DNA of 64,000 bases from Chlamydoabsidia padenii (GCA_025330725.1 JAIWND010000003.1:1449430-1513429), one strand, 5' to 3'. Shown: positions 45,174 to 57,490, counted from the stretch's first letter. Notes: generated by a model from the letters alone, not told the origin. Program-made: numbers and translations.

Positions 45174-45794
45174 ATGAAACTTAGCAACATCATTGCTCTT
45201 TCAGCTGGGTTTCTATTTTCCCATCAAGTCCTTGCCACCGTATCCTCCCTGACCAATCCTGGTGAAGAAGTCTCCATGGCAACCAATACTGTCATTCCCC
45301 AGGAATCAATGATGATTGACACTCCCGCTTCAGTAGATGCTCCCGCTTCAGTAGAAACCAACGCATTGGAATCCGATCTGATGAAACACTTGGGTTGGAG
45401 CAAGAAAGACAGCCAGGTCCTCACAGGGTTCTTGAATGCAATTGATCAAATCAGTACCATTGTCGGTGAAAAAGCCCAACGACACCTGGATCAGCCCACC
45501 TTGGATATGCTCGCCGAATTCCAACTTGGCGCCAGTCAATTGATGGCGGATGCGGGGTATGAATATCGTGAAGTGGCTAACCATCATCGAGTGCTCACAC
45601 GTATTCGCCAAGATTATCACCCTGCTGCGTTTTCGGATGTGATTGAAAAACTCGTGATGGGGTTGACAGGGTTATTGGAAAAGCTCAAAAGGGCCGCGAG
45701 GGGGAACGATGTACTGACTAAAGTGTTGAATTTAGTGACTAATATTTTGCATTCGTTGGGCAGGTACCTTGAAAAACTATTGACTCCCAAATAA
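45174..45794 (+). CDS. secreted protein B, paralogue of the gene at 33803
   Basis: A single exon of 206 residues. MKLSNIIALSAGFLFSHQVLA is a signal peptide. A Ser/Thr/Pro-rich spacer contains a short repeat (PASVDAPASVETN). The domain then matches secreted protein A: DLMKHLGWSKKDSQVLTGFL, LAEFQLGASQLMADAGYEY and NHHRVLTRI. The C-terminal helices are Lys/Leu-rich. TATA at 45103. No Cys in the mature part and no KR site. Function unknown; duplicated within the cluster. Confidence 0.75.
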   Translation: MKLSNIIALSAGFLFSHQVLATVSSLTNPGEEVSMATNTVIPQESMMIDTPASVDAPASVETNALESDLMKHLGWSKKDSQVLTGFLNAIDQISTIVGEKAQRHLDQPTLDMLAEFQLGASQLMADAGYEYREVANHHRVLTRIRQDYHPAAFSDVIEKLVMGLTGLLEKLKRAARGNDVLTKVLNLVTNILHSLGRYLEKLLTPK

Positions 45795-46101
45795 TAATAA
45801 TAAATCACAGATAGTATTCATTTAGGGTAATAAAGTATCATTTTTCTTGATAAAGGAATGAAGGAATGTTTTAGGAAAAAAGAGTCCCGAGATTCATGCG
45901 TGGAAAGAACCCCCCCCCCTGAAAAGTGTGCCCCCCCCTTCTTTTTAAAGAGTGAAGGCGTCTTGTTTTTTTAAGTATTTAACAAGGCTCATCTCCGGGG
46001 AGTTGTTAGACACACTGAGGGTTGGTGTTCGGCGTTTGGAAATGAAGGTTGCTACCTCCTGTAAGAAAGAAAGAATCTTCCTCCCACTTTTACTTACACA
46101 G

Positions 46102-46500
46102 ACATGTAAAAGTCATCGCAAGCCTGGACTGACTGATACAAGAAACTTGGTGCTTGGATTTTGCAGTAAAGTAGGTTGGGAATGGGTCAGAGTATGCACC
46201 TCGCCACTTTGTTCATTAACATTCATTGATAATTGAGCGAGTAGAGCTCCTCCCACATCTAACTAGGGAATGGCGGGTTTTGAAAACAAAGTTTGCTCCT
46301 TTTGTGAAATCTTTCATCCTTTTTTTTTTTTTTTTTTTTTTTTGCAAATGGTAGGCTAATGTCATCGCAAGCTTGGACTAACTGACAAAAGGATCTCAGT
46401 ACTTGGCTTTTGCGGTAAATTGTGTTGGAAATATGTCATACTGTCCACATCACCACTTTAATCATTAGCACCGGTTGACAATGGGGTGAGTAGAGCCCTT
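46102..46500 (+). repeat. dispersed repeat family R1, copies 3 and 4 in tandem
   Basis: Two monomers (about 46102-46340 and 46341-46500) match copies 1 and 2 at 2474-2830: GTCATCGCAAGC.TGGACT, TGTTGGAAAT, CACATC.CCACTTTAATCAT, GAGTAGAGC. Their junction again carries GGCGGGTTTTGAAAA and a T-tract. Copy 4 ends where the Fanzor-like reading frame starts. Confidence 0.75.
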
Positions 46501-48008
46501 CATGAATATATCCATGGTGCTACTACGCTGACTCGTCTTCTTCATCTTGGCAAGTTGCGAAAACCAACTCACATGAATTTTTCCGGTTATATAATGACTG
46601 ATGGATTTGCAACCTCGGTTCCGTTCAATAAAGCTATTGGACATGGTGATGGATTACCGGACTTGGTAGCCGAAGACTCTCATGAATGGGAATTCCGATA
46701 CTTCAACATATGGGGTGCCGATCCTGGCATGACGAGCATCTTTGTGGCGAGCAATGGATCGGACAGCAATTACGATCATGCAGTTGAGCGTAAAGTTAAG
46801 AAATGGCTATGATGGTGTTGCACGCATTAGTTTCCTGCATTAACCTTTTTTTTATTTGTTATAATTAGGTGCCGCCGAAGAAGACCTTGATGAAGTCCTC
46901 GATGACGACCCTGATGAAGACCCTACTGAAGACCTTGCTGAAGACCCTGCTGAAGACCCTGCTGAACATCCTGCTGACGAAGAACCAATTGGTAAGGATA
47001 TTAAAGGAACTGCAAAAGGAACTAAATAGCAACTGACGACATTTTTTTTTTGTTTTTTTTTTTTTTTGTTTTAAGATGGCCATGAAATTCGGCAGATATC
47101 ACTGCGGAATATTATACTCATGCTGGGTATAGAATGACCACAAGAAAGATTGACCTAGCAAAAACTGGTGCAATTCAGGCCTTGGAAGCGGGTATTATGA
47201 CAAACAATACAAGGACATTAGTAGGAATTAGGCAATTCATTGACTCCAGCCTGACTGCATCTTCATACTTGACCAATTTTTATGGATAGCGGGATTTACA
47301 AGGATTGAAATTTCTGAACTATCAAGGGAAACAGCGGCCTGATGCAGAAATGGTGAACATCTTCGTTACTGGTGGCTACAAGTATAGACTTCCCGACGGT
47401 GCGCAAGAACGATTCCTCAATTTTGGTCGACAAAGAAGACGAAGACACAGGACAGCAGCAACTACAACAACAAGTGATAGTCCCCAAGCCCCCCTTCTCC
47501 AAGTTCTCCTCCCAAACTACGGTAAGAATATTTGATTGAAAATACATGCGCTATATATGTATTCTGATGTCTACTTATTTTTATTACTTTTACATATAGA
47601 AAGTGGAAAAACGCAGCGACGGACAATGACAACAAAAAGGTGCCGATGGTGGTGCTTGGAAACTCAACATTTGGTCGAAACCGTAAAGGAGGTGGGCCTT
47701 TGGCTGACAAGTGCCGGAATTTACTATCAGCGGCGGCGACGGCTGAACGACTCATTCTTCTGAACATGGACGAATATCTTACATCTCAGATTTGTTCCAG
47801 ATGTGGTCACCGGTCGTTGTCAAAAATGGTAATTCCTGGTCCTGGACAGCATACAAAGCGTATGTACTCAGTATTAGTGTGTAATCGCTGTAATACTGTG
47901 TGGCAATGTGATGTGAACGCCTACCGAAACATGCGTGCCCTCTTCATGAACATGGTGACGACTGGACAACGACCTGGGCTCTTGACAAGACCACTTCCTC
48001 TTCAATAG
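46486..48008 (+). pseudogene. second Fanzor/TnpB-like gene, different lineage, one nonsense codon
   Basis: The first exon carries MNFSGYIMTDGFATSVPF and RuvC-I YFNIWGADPGMTSIFVAS (catalytic Asp). An acidic exon with a DPAEDPAE-type 12-bp repeat (46880-46975) follows. After an intron come ITAEYYTHAGYRMTTRKI and, past an in-frame TAG at 47287-47289, GLKFLNYQGKQRPDAEMVNI. The last exon has VPMVVLGNSTFG, then NMDEYLTSQICSRCG and VLVCNRCNTVWQCDVNAYRN: a two-CxxC zinc finger and the RuvC-III Asp. The order RuvC-I, CxxC..CxxC, DVNA is that of TnpB/Fanzor nucleases. The N-terminal recognition lobe seems missing or unrecognised upstream of the repeat. Apart from the TAG it is less decayed than the copy at 18275. 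Confidence 0.72.
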
Positions 48009-48355
48009 TCAGCATATCAAATACGCGTTGATGTTTACCGCGCAAGTTAACAGAAAAAAAAAGTATGGTACTCCATTTAGACTAACTATTTCTTATATGT
48101 CCTTAATGGTTCCTGTCAATTGCCGTTATCTTCACTATGGTCTGCCTCAATTCTTTTTTCCCTTGATCTTAATTCGTTTTTTCCACCGTCCAATTTTTAT
48201 CCGTCCCATTCTATTTTTACTTTTTATTTACCCCGAATTTAAAAAGCTCTTAAGGTGTGTTTGACCCCCCTCTTTTTTTTTTTTTTTTTCTTCCAACCCC
48301 TACATATAACCCCTCTTCTTCATCTTCTTCTTCTTCTTCATTCATCACTTACACT
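48009..48355. other. intergenic; 3' flank of the Fanzor-like gene and HAD-gene promoter
   Basis: T- and CT-rich, no gene. The first 150 bp are where a guide RNA of the Fanzor-like gene would be expected. Confidence 0.4.
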
Positions 48356-49295
48356 ATGCCTTCTCTCTTGATTAACCAGAAAAAAAGCAACCACAAGAAA
48401 CGATTGTCTCGACGATCCCATAAAACGATCGCTGTGAATCTGGATAACACATTGGCTCATACACTTGAATCACAATTGGCATGGCATAATGATTTATATG
48501 CCACAAATCACTGTGTTGATGATCTTACATGTGTGGACTTGACCGAGTTATGGGGTGCTCAAGACACTTGCACCAAGATTCGACAATTCTACCAATCACA
48601 GGCCTTTGATACGATCGAGCCTATCCATGATTTTGCCTTGGAAGCTCTCAAGATGCTCAAGAAACGTCAATACCGGTTGGTCATCATTACTAGTCGACCG
48701 CAATATATTGCTAAAGAAACCAAACGATTTGTAGACAAGCATTATCCAGGTAAGAAAAACCCCTTGTATAGTGGTAAAAACAAAAAAAAACAAAAAAAAC
48801 TCACGTTTTACCTTTTTTATAGGCATCTTTGATAGTATCTACTTTTGTAATTTGGGTTTATCTGAAACTGAACAATTGCACTATGTGAGTAAACGGAAAT
48901 CAACCATTTGTCAGGAAATTGGTGTGGATGTATTGATCGATCATCGTTTGGATCATGTATTGGAATGTGCAAAACTCGGTGTGGATGTGTTATTATATGA
49001 TCGTCACTACCAATGGAATACCAACAATCATATCAAATGTGCTACTACCTGGAGGGATATCATTCATCATCACTTTCCTAAACCAAACAGTCCTTTACGT
49101 CAATTGATTTATTCTATGGATGATGATGAACAAGATGCTTTGGATCACTATGAATATTATCACTACCACAATCAACACTTGGATCAAGATGGAAACGAAA
49201 TCATACTGTTGGAAGAAGACGAAGAAGACGAACAATACATTGATCACTATGGTTATGAAATACATCATATGGAAGATTGGTCCATCGTAGTATAG
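48356..49295 (+). CDS. HAD-fold protein, NT5C-like, with Asn in place of the nucleophile Asp
   Basis: Two exons (48356-48750 and 48823-49295) give about 289 residues. The basic N-terminus (KKSNHKKRLSRRSHK) could be a targeting or nucleic-acid-binding tail. HAD motif I reads KTIAVNLDNTLAHT: the first Asp of DxDxT, the phosphoryl acceptor, is Asn here. Motif II is VIITSRP and motif IV VDVLIDHRLDHV. Overall layout (LTELWGAQDTCTKIRQFYQS, YHWN-like YQWN) follows cytosolic 5'(3')-deoxyribonucleotidase-like HAD proteins. With the nucleophile changed, phosphatase activity is doubtful. The C-terminal 60 residues are acidic, His- and Tyr-rich. Confidence 0.7.
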
Positions 49296-49732
49296 ATCTC
49301 TCTCCCTTCATCTCGTATTTAGTAATAGTCATTATCATTCACACCATTACACATTATACATTACATTTTTTATTAGTTTAGATATACCTATTCATCATTT
49401 ATTCATACCATACCCATTTTTGTTCACATTGTGTCTTGCCGCCTTTTGCAAATAAACTTATATTGTCCCGTGTCACCTCGGTTTTTTTGAATCTCCGAAA
49501 ATGCTTTGATCCTTCTTCCTCTCTCTCTTTTTTTGTCTATTCTTTTCTTTCTTCTTTTGTTTGTTTTGAACCTATTCAACTATTTACCCTAAAAGGTTTC
49601 ATAACAACCTTTTCCTTTTGTTGGATCTTTTACTGGAAACCAGTTTATCACTCTTCTATTTTACTTTTTACCCCTTAAATCCATTTCGTCACCCAAAAGG
49701 TTTATTTTTATCACGCAGATAAAAAAAAAAGC
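49296..49732. other. intergenic, kinase promoter
   Basis: Pyrimidine-rich leader, no gene seen. Confidence 0.6.
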
Positions 49733-52700
49733 ATGACGGTGTCGATTCATCCGTTGGCGCAACTTTCTTCTTCTTCTTCTTCTTCTTCTTCTTCTTCTTT
49801 ACATTTCCTCCCACCACCTCAATCATCATCCATGACCACTACAACTACAACTACAACTACATCTTCTACTTCTTATCATCCACCACTTTCACCTACACTT
49901 ATTCCTTCTACAACTTCAGATGTAATTACACCTTCAAGTGATACCATCAATGACTTACCACAACAACATAACAGTCATCAACAACATAGTCGTAGTGGTC
50001 ATCTTACAACAGATAGTCTTGACTTGTATAACTCTCAACATCATCATCAGGAACCACCAAGACCTGCCTCTTCTACTCCAACTTATCATCAACAACGAGC
50101 CTACAGTGTCACGGCGATGCCTTCGGACTTGCAAAAGACAGTACTAAGACACCAACAAAAGCAGCAAGAACAACAACAACGAATGATGCAAGATCAGCCT
50201 TGGTGGCAATACTATTATCAACGATATCATTATCATCCACCTCCAGGTCGAAAACCTACCGTCTTTGGTCCTTATCTTTTACTACAAACCTTGGGTGAAG
50301 GTGAATTTGGGAAAGTCAAACTGGGTATTCATATTGAATCTGGACATGAAGTAAGTAGATATATATATATATATATATATATTAGGAGGCAAATAGGGGG
50401 GGGGAGAGAGGTGATTTTATTAATTATATGTATGTTTACTCTCTTTCTTTTTGCAGGTTGCTATCAAACTGATCAAACGGGATAATATCGACTCATCTAC
50501 AAGAATGACCAAGGTGGAACGGGAAATCTCTGTACTGAGAGTAAGTAAAAAAAAAAACCCCCCCCATCATATTTATTTATCAACACACAACCACATGCAG
50601 TGTACAACATTATCATTTATTAACTCCGTTCTTTATGATCTCCCCCTCTCCTTCTTTTATATAGACTGTACGTCATCCTTATATTGTCAAGTTATATGAT
50701 GTGATTGAAACCGAAAAATACATTGGCATCATTTTACAATGCGCTTCAGGTATATATATACACATATATTAAAAACAAGATATCACTTCAGGGACATGTC
50801 TAATAGACATTAATTGTGTCGTTTTTAAATATTTTAGGCGGCGAATTATTCGAATATATCCTCGCACATCGATACTTGAAGGAAAAGGATGCTAGCCGGT
50901 TATTTGCCCAGCTGATTAGTGGAGTGCATTATATGCATCAAAAACATATTGTCCACAGAGATCTCAAATTGGTAAAAAAACAACAACAACAACAGAATAT
51001 TCACCTAGTTAATCATTGTTGTTGTGACCCTTTCTAAATTAGGAAAACCTTTTATTGGACAGGCACCGAAGTATCATCATCACCGATTTTGGATTCGCAA
51101 ACCAATTCTCCTCAGCAAGAGACGATCTAATGTCAACCTCTTGTGGGTCACCTTGCTATGCAGCTCCTGAACTGGTGATTAGTGAAGGTCTCTATGTCGG
51201 CTCAGCGGTAGACATTTGGTCGTGTGGTGTGATTCTTTATGCAATGTTATGTGGTTACTTGCCTTTCGACGATGATCCTGCTAATCCCGATGGTGACAAT
51301 ATTAATTTACTGTACAAGTATATCCTCAATACTCCTTTGGCTTTTCCGGATTATGTCAGTGCCGATGCACGTGATTTACTCAAACGCATGTTGGTGCCTG
51401 ATCCTGCTAAACGGTGCTCTATGGAAATCATCATGTCCCATCCTTGGTTATATCCTCATCGTCACTTGTTCGGTAAATCTGTCCATGATTTGGAATCAGA
51501 GGCCATGTTGTCGTCTGATTTGCCTATTCATATGGTCATTTCCAATCATCATCAACATCAACAACTTTTACAACAACAGCAACAACAGCAACAACAACAA
51601 CAACAGCTGCAACAACAACAACAACAACAACAACAGATACAGCAGCAACAGCAGCAGCAATCCAATGTTACTAAAGATCAAACCAATCGAAGAAATACCA
51701 TTGCCACCGAATATACCCTTCCTATGGACGATGATCATCACCATAATAAAACTAATCATGACGAAGTAGACGAGGAAGATGAAGAAGACCATGTTGTACC
51801 TACCACTCCTACTGATCACTCTCATCAAATGGATATTGACGAAATGCCCGCAGAACTGGATCACGATCTGGCGGCCGATCCATCAACAACAACAAAGGAA
51901 GGTGATTTGGGCATTCGTGATAAACATATGGATACCAAGATTCAAGAAGAAGAAGAAGATCCTGCTACACCTATACAAGATATCACCGCCTTTGAATTAC
52001 CAGCTTCTGCCACACCACCCACGGAACAAGAGGATAATGACAATGATGACGAAGACGACGACGATGCTCAGGTACCTAGCGACACTGTCAAGTCTGATTC
52101 GATGGAAACTGACCAAGTCCCCTCGGAACAACCCACCATCGTTATCGATCACGACGACGCATCTAAACAGGAACAAGAAGAGGCGGAAAAACGATTGGAA
52201 CAAGAAGAAGCGGCTTCGGCGGTACCTGAATTACCTCAACCTTCACCATCACCTAGTAAACGACAATCTACTTCTACCGATCGACTATTACACTTTTTAT
52301 CTGGTGGCAACAACAACAATATAAATAATACACCCAAAGTGTCTCGACATTTATCTACAGGAGCTTACACCAGCCATCATCAACAGCAACAAAATAATCG
52401 TCGCCCCATGTCCTTGTTAACTGATTCCAGTGCTGGCTCGATTCTTCAAGCCAAATTCCTCTCGAGTATGCAACGCCAAAACCAACGACAGAACAGCAAA
52501 AAGTCATCCTCAAAACAACAAGGAGACGATACATTGTCACCCAGTGCTAGTCTCAGTGCATCACATATCCCCACCTCATCCACACCACTCTCCTCACTCT
52601 CCTCGTCCTCGTCCTTTTTCTCATCCAACAAGAACAACAACATGTCTTTCACTACTGCTACATCTTCCTCGATTCGCGTATCACCTCGTACTCCTCAACC

Positions 52701-53967
52701 CGGCACTTCTTCGCCACCTGCTCGGGGCACTCGACGCAAAGCACTCAGTTTATTGGTCAATTCCATGACGGACTATATTGGTACAGATGAACACCACCAA
52801 CAACAGCAGAAACGATCCAGTAAAAAGACAATGGTATTCAGTCGACGTCAGGAGGATAAACCACCACCAAAAGTCATTGTCACCAAGGAAAAAAGAAAAT
52901 CGGGCGATGTCTCGGCAACCTCGACACCTCTTTTACCTTCTGTATCTGAACATACCACGATCGCTTTGACAAACAAGGAGAAACATCGCAGTGCTGGTAA
53001 AAAACTCATGGACTGGTTCAAGAAAAAGCCAACAAGTAAGTCAAATCCACACACACACACATAAAGATACTTACCCCCTTCTTTTTTTTTTATAAAAAAA
53101 AAATCAGGTACCAAGGATCGTAGTATGAATGGCGGACCTTTGACAGATAAATTCACCAACACCACCAATAACAAACTATTAAGCAAATTACCATTGGGCT
53201 CTTATGCAGTAGACTTTAATGATGCCAAACTTCGTAATCATCATGGCGCGGTTGATCAAGACGCATTGACAGCTCGACCACCTCAAGAAGTCTTTACACA
53301 AATCAAACATACCCTGACCGTCACCATGGGAATGGAAATCAAACGAGACGGCGGCGATTACAAATTGAAATGCACACGCAAGAAACGCACGACACCCATT
53401 ACTAAAAATGGCAACGACAAGGGTGCTGCTGATACCACTACACCCACACCATCCAGTTCTGGTCAACGACATACTGCCACCACCACACCAGGATTCCGAC
53501 GCATGTTATTACGGAAATCATCAGAGCAGCAACAACAAGAAGTCTCCTCGTCTTCATCTTCGTCCTCCTCATCCACTACGAACCATCATAATACGCCTGC
53601 TGTTGTCACTTTGACTTATGGTGATCCTGCTTTAGATCCCGGGGATGAAGTCCGGTTTAGTGTAGAATTATGCAAAATCAAAAATTTGCCTGGGCTTTAT
53701 ATTGTCGATATTCGACGAATGCGTGGTAATTTATGGTCTTACAAGTTTTTATACCATGCCTTGTTGGAACAATTGAATCTTAGTGGTAATGGCGGTTATA
53801 TCTCCAATCATCCTCCTCCTCAACAACAACAACAACAACAACAACAAGAATCCACTTATTCCAATCATAGGGTCAGTGTGATCAGTAGTGGTGCTGGCAG
53901 TAGTGTGGTCATTATGGAAGAAGGCGCCGATAATACTATGAACAAAAATCAAGAAATCGTGGTCTGA
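49733..53967 (+). CDS. CAMKL-type Ser/Thr kinase with C-terminal KA1 domain (Kin4/Kin1-like)
   Basis: About six exons encode a protein of more than 1,200 residues. A Ser/His/Thr-rich tail of about 175 residues precedes the kinase domain: [81 protein letters not shown]. The insert [19 protein letters not shown] followed by [20 protein letters not shown] is characteristic of the fungal Kin4 group. A long disordered middle has polyQ (51570-51660), acidic and Ser-rich stretches. The end carries a KA1-type domain ([54 protein letters not shown]) interrupted by a low-complexity loop. KA1 domains bind acidic membranes or autoinhibit. Cell-polarity or spindle-position control is the family role. Confidence 0.85.
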
Positions 53968-54260
53968 TGATCCCCTTTTTAAATCTACTACCCCTTGATT
54001 TGTCTTTAGATTGCACCATTTTTTTTTTCTTCTTCTTCCTCCTTCTTTAGTCTTATATTTAGTATCCCACATCATTCAAATAAAATAAAAACCTACTCTG
54101 TGATTTCCACCTTTTCCATAATTAAAAAAAGGTACACTTTATTTAACCAACAAATGATATAATATAAAAAGGGTGTGTGTGTGTGTGTGTGTGGGTGGGT
54201 GGGTGTATAAAAAATAAAAATAAAAACTAATGTAAACTAAACTAAATACTAAATACTAAT

Positions 54261-55232
54261 CTATTGCTTCTTTTCGTCTTGTTGTTGGATCTTGGCAGCG
54301 ACAGCATCAGGCGTATCATCACGCCCCGCACCAGTTTGTTCCCAAGGAGACAAGGCCCCCTCAAAGTTACGGAACGCTTGAGCTAATTCCACGGGTTCAG
54401 ACACCACACGTTTCTTGATTTCATCATAACGCACTTCGACATAGCCCGTCAAGGGGAAATCCTTGCGCAAAGGATGACCTTCAAACCCATAATCAGTGAG
54501 GATACGACGGAGATCAGGATGACCGGTAAAAAAGACACCAAACATATCGTACACTTCACGTTCTTGCCAATTTGCGGCATTAAACAGAGGCACCACCGAA
54601 GGCACAGGCGAGGTTTCGCTAGCATACGTCTTGACCCGAATTCTGGCATTGTATTGGAAGCTGAGCAGTTGGTAGACCACTTCGAATCGGTTGGTGCGAG
54701 AGGGGAAGTCGACACCGGTGACATCTTGGAGGGATTTGAATTGACTGTTGGTGTGGTCACGAAGGAATTGCATGACAGGTTCCAAGGCGGTAGGGGCCAC
54801 GTACACGGTTAGTTCATCCTTGTACACACTGACTTGTTGCACGTACTTGGGGAGCACGGTCATGAGGTAATGACCATAGTCGTGAAGTAAATCATTGCCG
54901 GATTTAAAGTTGGGATCCGCACTAGACTTGGTGAGTTGGTCGTGGCTGGTTGCTAGAGGAAAAGGAAGAAAGAATGAGTTGGTGGTGAGGGAGGATGATG
55001 TTTTATTTTATTTTATTTACCTTGTTGATTGACTTTGCAAACGGAGAATGCACGAGTGGCATTGGCACGAAGAGCAGGTTGGACTAAAGAAGAGAGATTG
55101 GTAAGTATAATCAAGAATGTTTTTATGAGTATTCTACTTGAAAAAAAAAAAAGTAATCGTACCAGCAGCCTTGATGAAATGACGTTGACTAGCAGCACGA
55201 AGCATTAAGGAATTTAAGACTCTGGAAACCAT
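54261..55232 (-). CDS. ndufs3: NADH:ubiquinone oxidoreductase 30-kDa subunit (complex I, NDUFS3)
   Basis: Three exons start [20 protein letters not shown], a basic mitochondrial presequence that extends over [17 protein letters not shown]. The mature part matches the 30-kDa/NuoC subunit: [55 protein letters not shown] and the signature [20 protein letters not shown] followed by [20 protein letters not shown]. It sits in the hydrophilic arm of complex I in the inner membrane. A (GA)n run (55270-55300) lies just upstream of the start. Confidence 0.96.
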
Positions 55233-55266
55233 CGTTCAAAGATATATATAAAGAAAGAGTGGGGAG

Positions 55267-55309
<43 letters not shown>

Positions 55310-55553
55310 AGGGTAAGTGACTGACTGGCACAAAACATTGATTGTCGGACTTTATGTTTTGTTAGGCGCCACCCTCCCACAAAAAAGAATGGAAGAGGTG
55401 AACAAATGAACGTCATCAAAAAAAAAAAAAAACCCTTGGGAGTGCGGGAATATCGGCATTATATTCACCCGCCCCGGGATGTTTAAAAAATTAATGCTAA
55501 TCCTTTTCTTTCTTTCTTTCTTTTCTCCCTTTTTTATAAATCCTCCTTTTGTC

Positions 55554-55656
55554 ATGGAAATAGCTATTCGAAAGGCAACTCGGTTAGAGTATCGACCACC
55601 AAAACCTAAACATCTCCAAAGTAAGTCAACGAACAACGTCAAGATGGAAAATACTC

Positions 55657-55719
<63 letters not shown>

Positions 55720-57490
55720 TTGCTGTAGCACTTATCAACTTGACTTATCATAAACCGGCACTTATTGATGAAATCCTTGTGACACTGGCAAGAAGGGGAC
55801 GGGAAAATTCTTGGATTGTAAGTAGTCGATGTAGATATAGGGGATAAGGACTCTTACATGACTCTTGTTTACTATAGATTATCTACAAGGTATTGATCAT
55901 TGTACATACATTAATACGACAAGGCAATGGGGACCAAACACTCTCTCGACTACAAAAACATACCGAAGTACTTAGTATACAACGGTTAAAAGAAAAAGCA
56001 TCAGGTAAATAAGAAAAAGTATGATAAATGATGACTGAACTTTTATTATTTGATAGCTTATGCCAGTATTCGAAATCTTCATGTGTATCATGATTACTTG
56101 GTGGATCGATTGGAAGCATATCAGGAATGTGAAATAGATTATATAAGGACGGTATCGGGTACACCTTCAACACAACACACAGCGGGACGATTACGACATT
56201 TACCTGTAGCTCAAGGATTATTACGTGAAACAATTATTGTCCAACGTCAAATAGGATTCTGTTTATCATGCAAAGTAGGTAGGCTATATGAAATAGATAA
56301 ATGTATATACACACAAATCATATACTCATTCTTTTATTTAGTTTCAAATGGATATTGGTGATAATGCTATCAACTTTAATGCATATCGATTGGTAGTCGA
56401 AGATCTTTTAGCTTTATTCCAAGTCGCCAATGAAGCAGTGGTGAATATCTTGGGCAAGTTGGGATACATTGTGATGTGGTGGTTTATTACTTACTGACCC
56501 TTTTATATTTTATATAGAACACTACTTTACTATGACTCAATTGGATGCGAAACTGGCATTGGAAATATATAAACGATTTGCTCAGCAAACTCAAGAAACA
56601 ATGGAATATTTGGATAATGCAAGAAAGATTCAACATGAATTATGTATCAGTATTCCTGTGGTCAATCATGCAAGTAATTACTACATGTTATGTATTTGTT
56701 ATTGACATGTTATATATATATATATACCATTATAGGCTCCATTATCATTGGCATCTGCTTTGGAAGAATACTTGAATGATGATGGATATGAAGATCGACG
56801 TCAATCTTACATACAAGAAAAACAAAGATCATCGACAGTTGCTGGTAAGGGAAAATCAATCAAATAAGGATGGGGATTATTTAATCAAGATTACGGTTTA
56901 TGATAGTGCCAACACCGACACAATCACCTCCAACACAACGAGCATCTACACTCCCCACGTCTTCAACACCTCAAACACAGCAACAACAACCTACAGATTT
57001 TTTTAATAGTCTTGAAAATGAATCTGCTGTTGTTTATGTACCTTCACAACAACCTATCAGTGCTCAAATGACAGGTAATCCATTCTCACAACAACAACAA
57101 CAACAGCGATTATCATATTATCAACCTCAATTGGTACAAGGAACAGGAACGATTCAGCAGCCTCAGTGGACTGGATCAGTACAACAATGGCCAGGCGCTC
57201 AACAACAACAGCCTATATTCCCTATTAACACAGGTTTGAAGCGATCCACATCCATGAAAACTAACCCCACCAATCCACTCGTCTCATCGCCCACAGCAAT
57301 GCATATGGGATCAACCACTAGTTTTAATACAAATCCATTTAGATTTAGTACTCTCCCTAGACAACAAAATACAATTGATACACCCACTTCCTACCCTATT
57401 CCACATAATACTAGAAACCCTTTTGTGCCGTCTTCCCCTACTACCATTAAACCACAACCAACTAATCCTTTTAGTAATACTACAAATTGA
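55554..57490 (+). CDS. AP180/CALM-type ANTH-domain clathrin adaptor
   Basis: About seven exons. The ANTH domain begins at once with the phosphoinositide-binding motif IRKATRLEYRPPKPKHLQ (KATx6PKxKH) and continues VLIIVHTLIRQGNGDQTL, NLHVYHDYLVDRLEAY and FQMDIGDNAINFNAYRLVVE. The C-terminal half is disordered and Gln/Pro-rich, with four NPF motifs (NPFSQ, NPFRF, NPFVP, NPFSN) that bind EH-domain proteins. These proteins link PI(4,5)P2 membranes to clathrin and select SNARE cargo in endocytosis. Intron 1 contains a pure T-tract of nearly 60 bp (about 55661-55718), unusual for a short intron. Confidence 0.9.

Noticed and set aside
46102..46500. R1 repeats as solo LTRs of a retrotransposon
   Set aside because: No TG..CA ends, no target duplication and no reverse transcriptase or integrase sequence seen nearby.
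47536..47763. Alternative frame over the Fanzor-like last exon
   Set aside because: Shadow frame; the zinc-finger frame at 47640-48008 is the conserved one.
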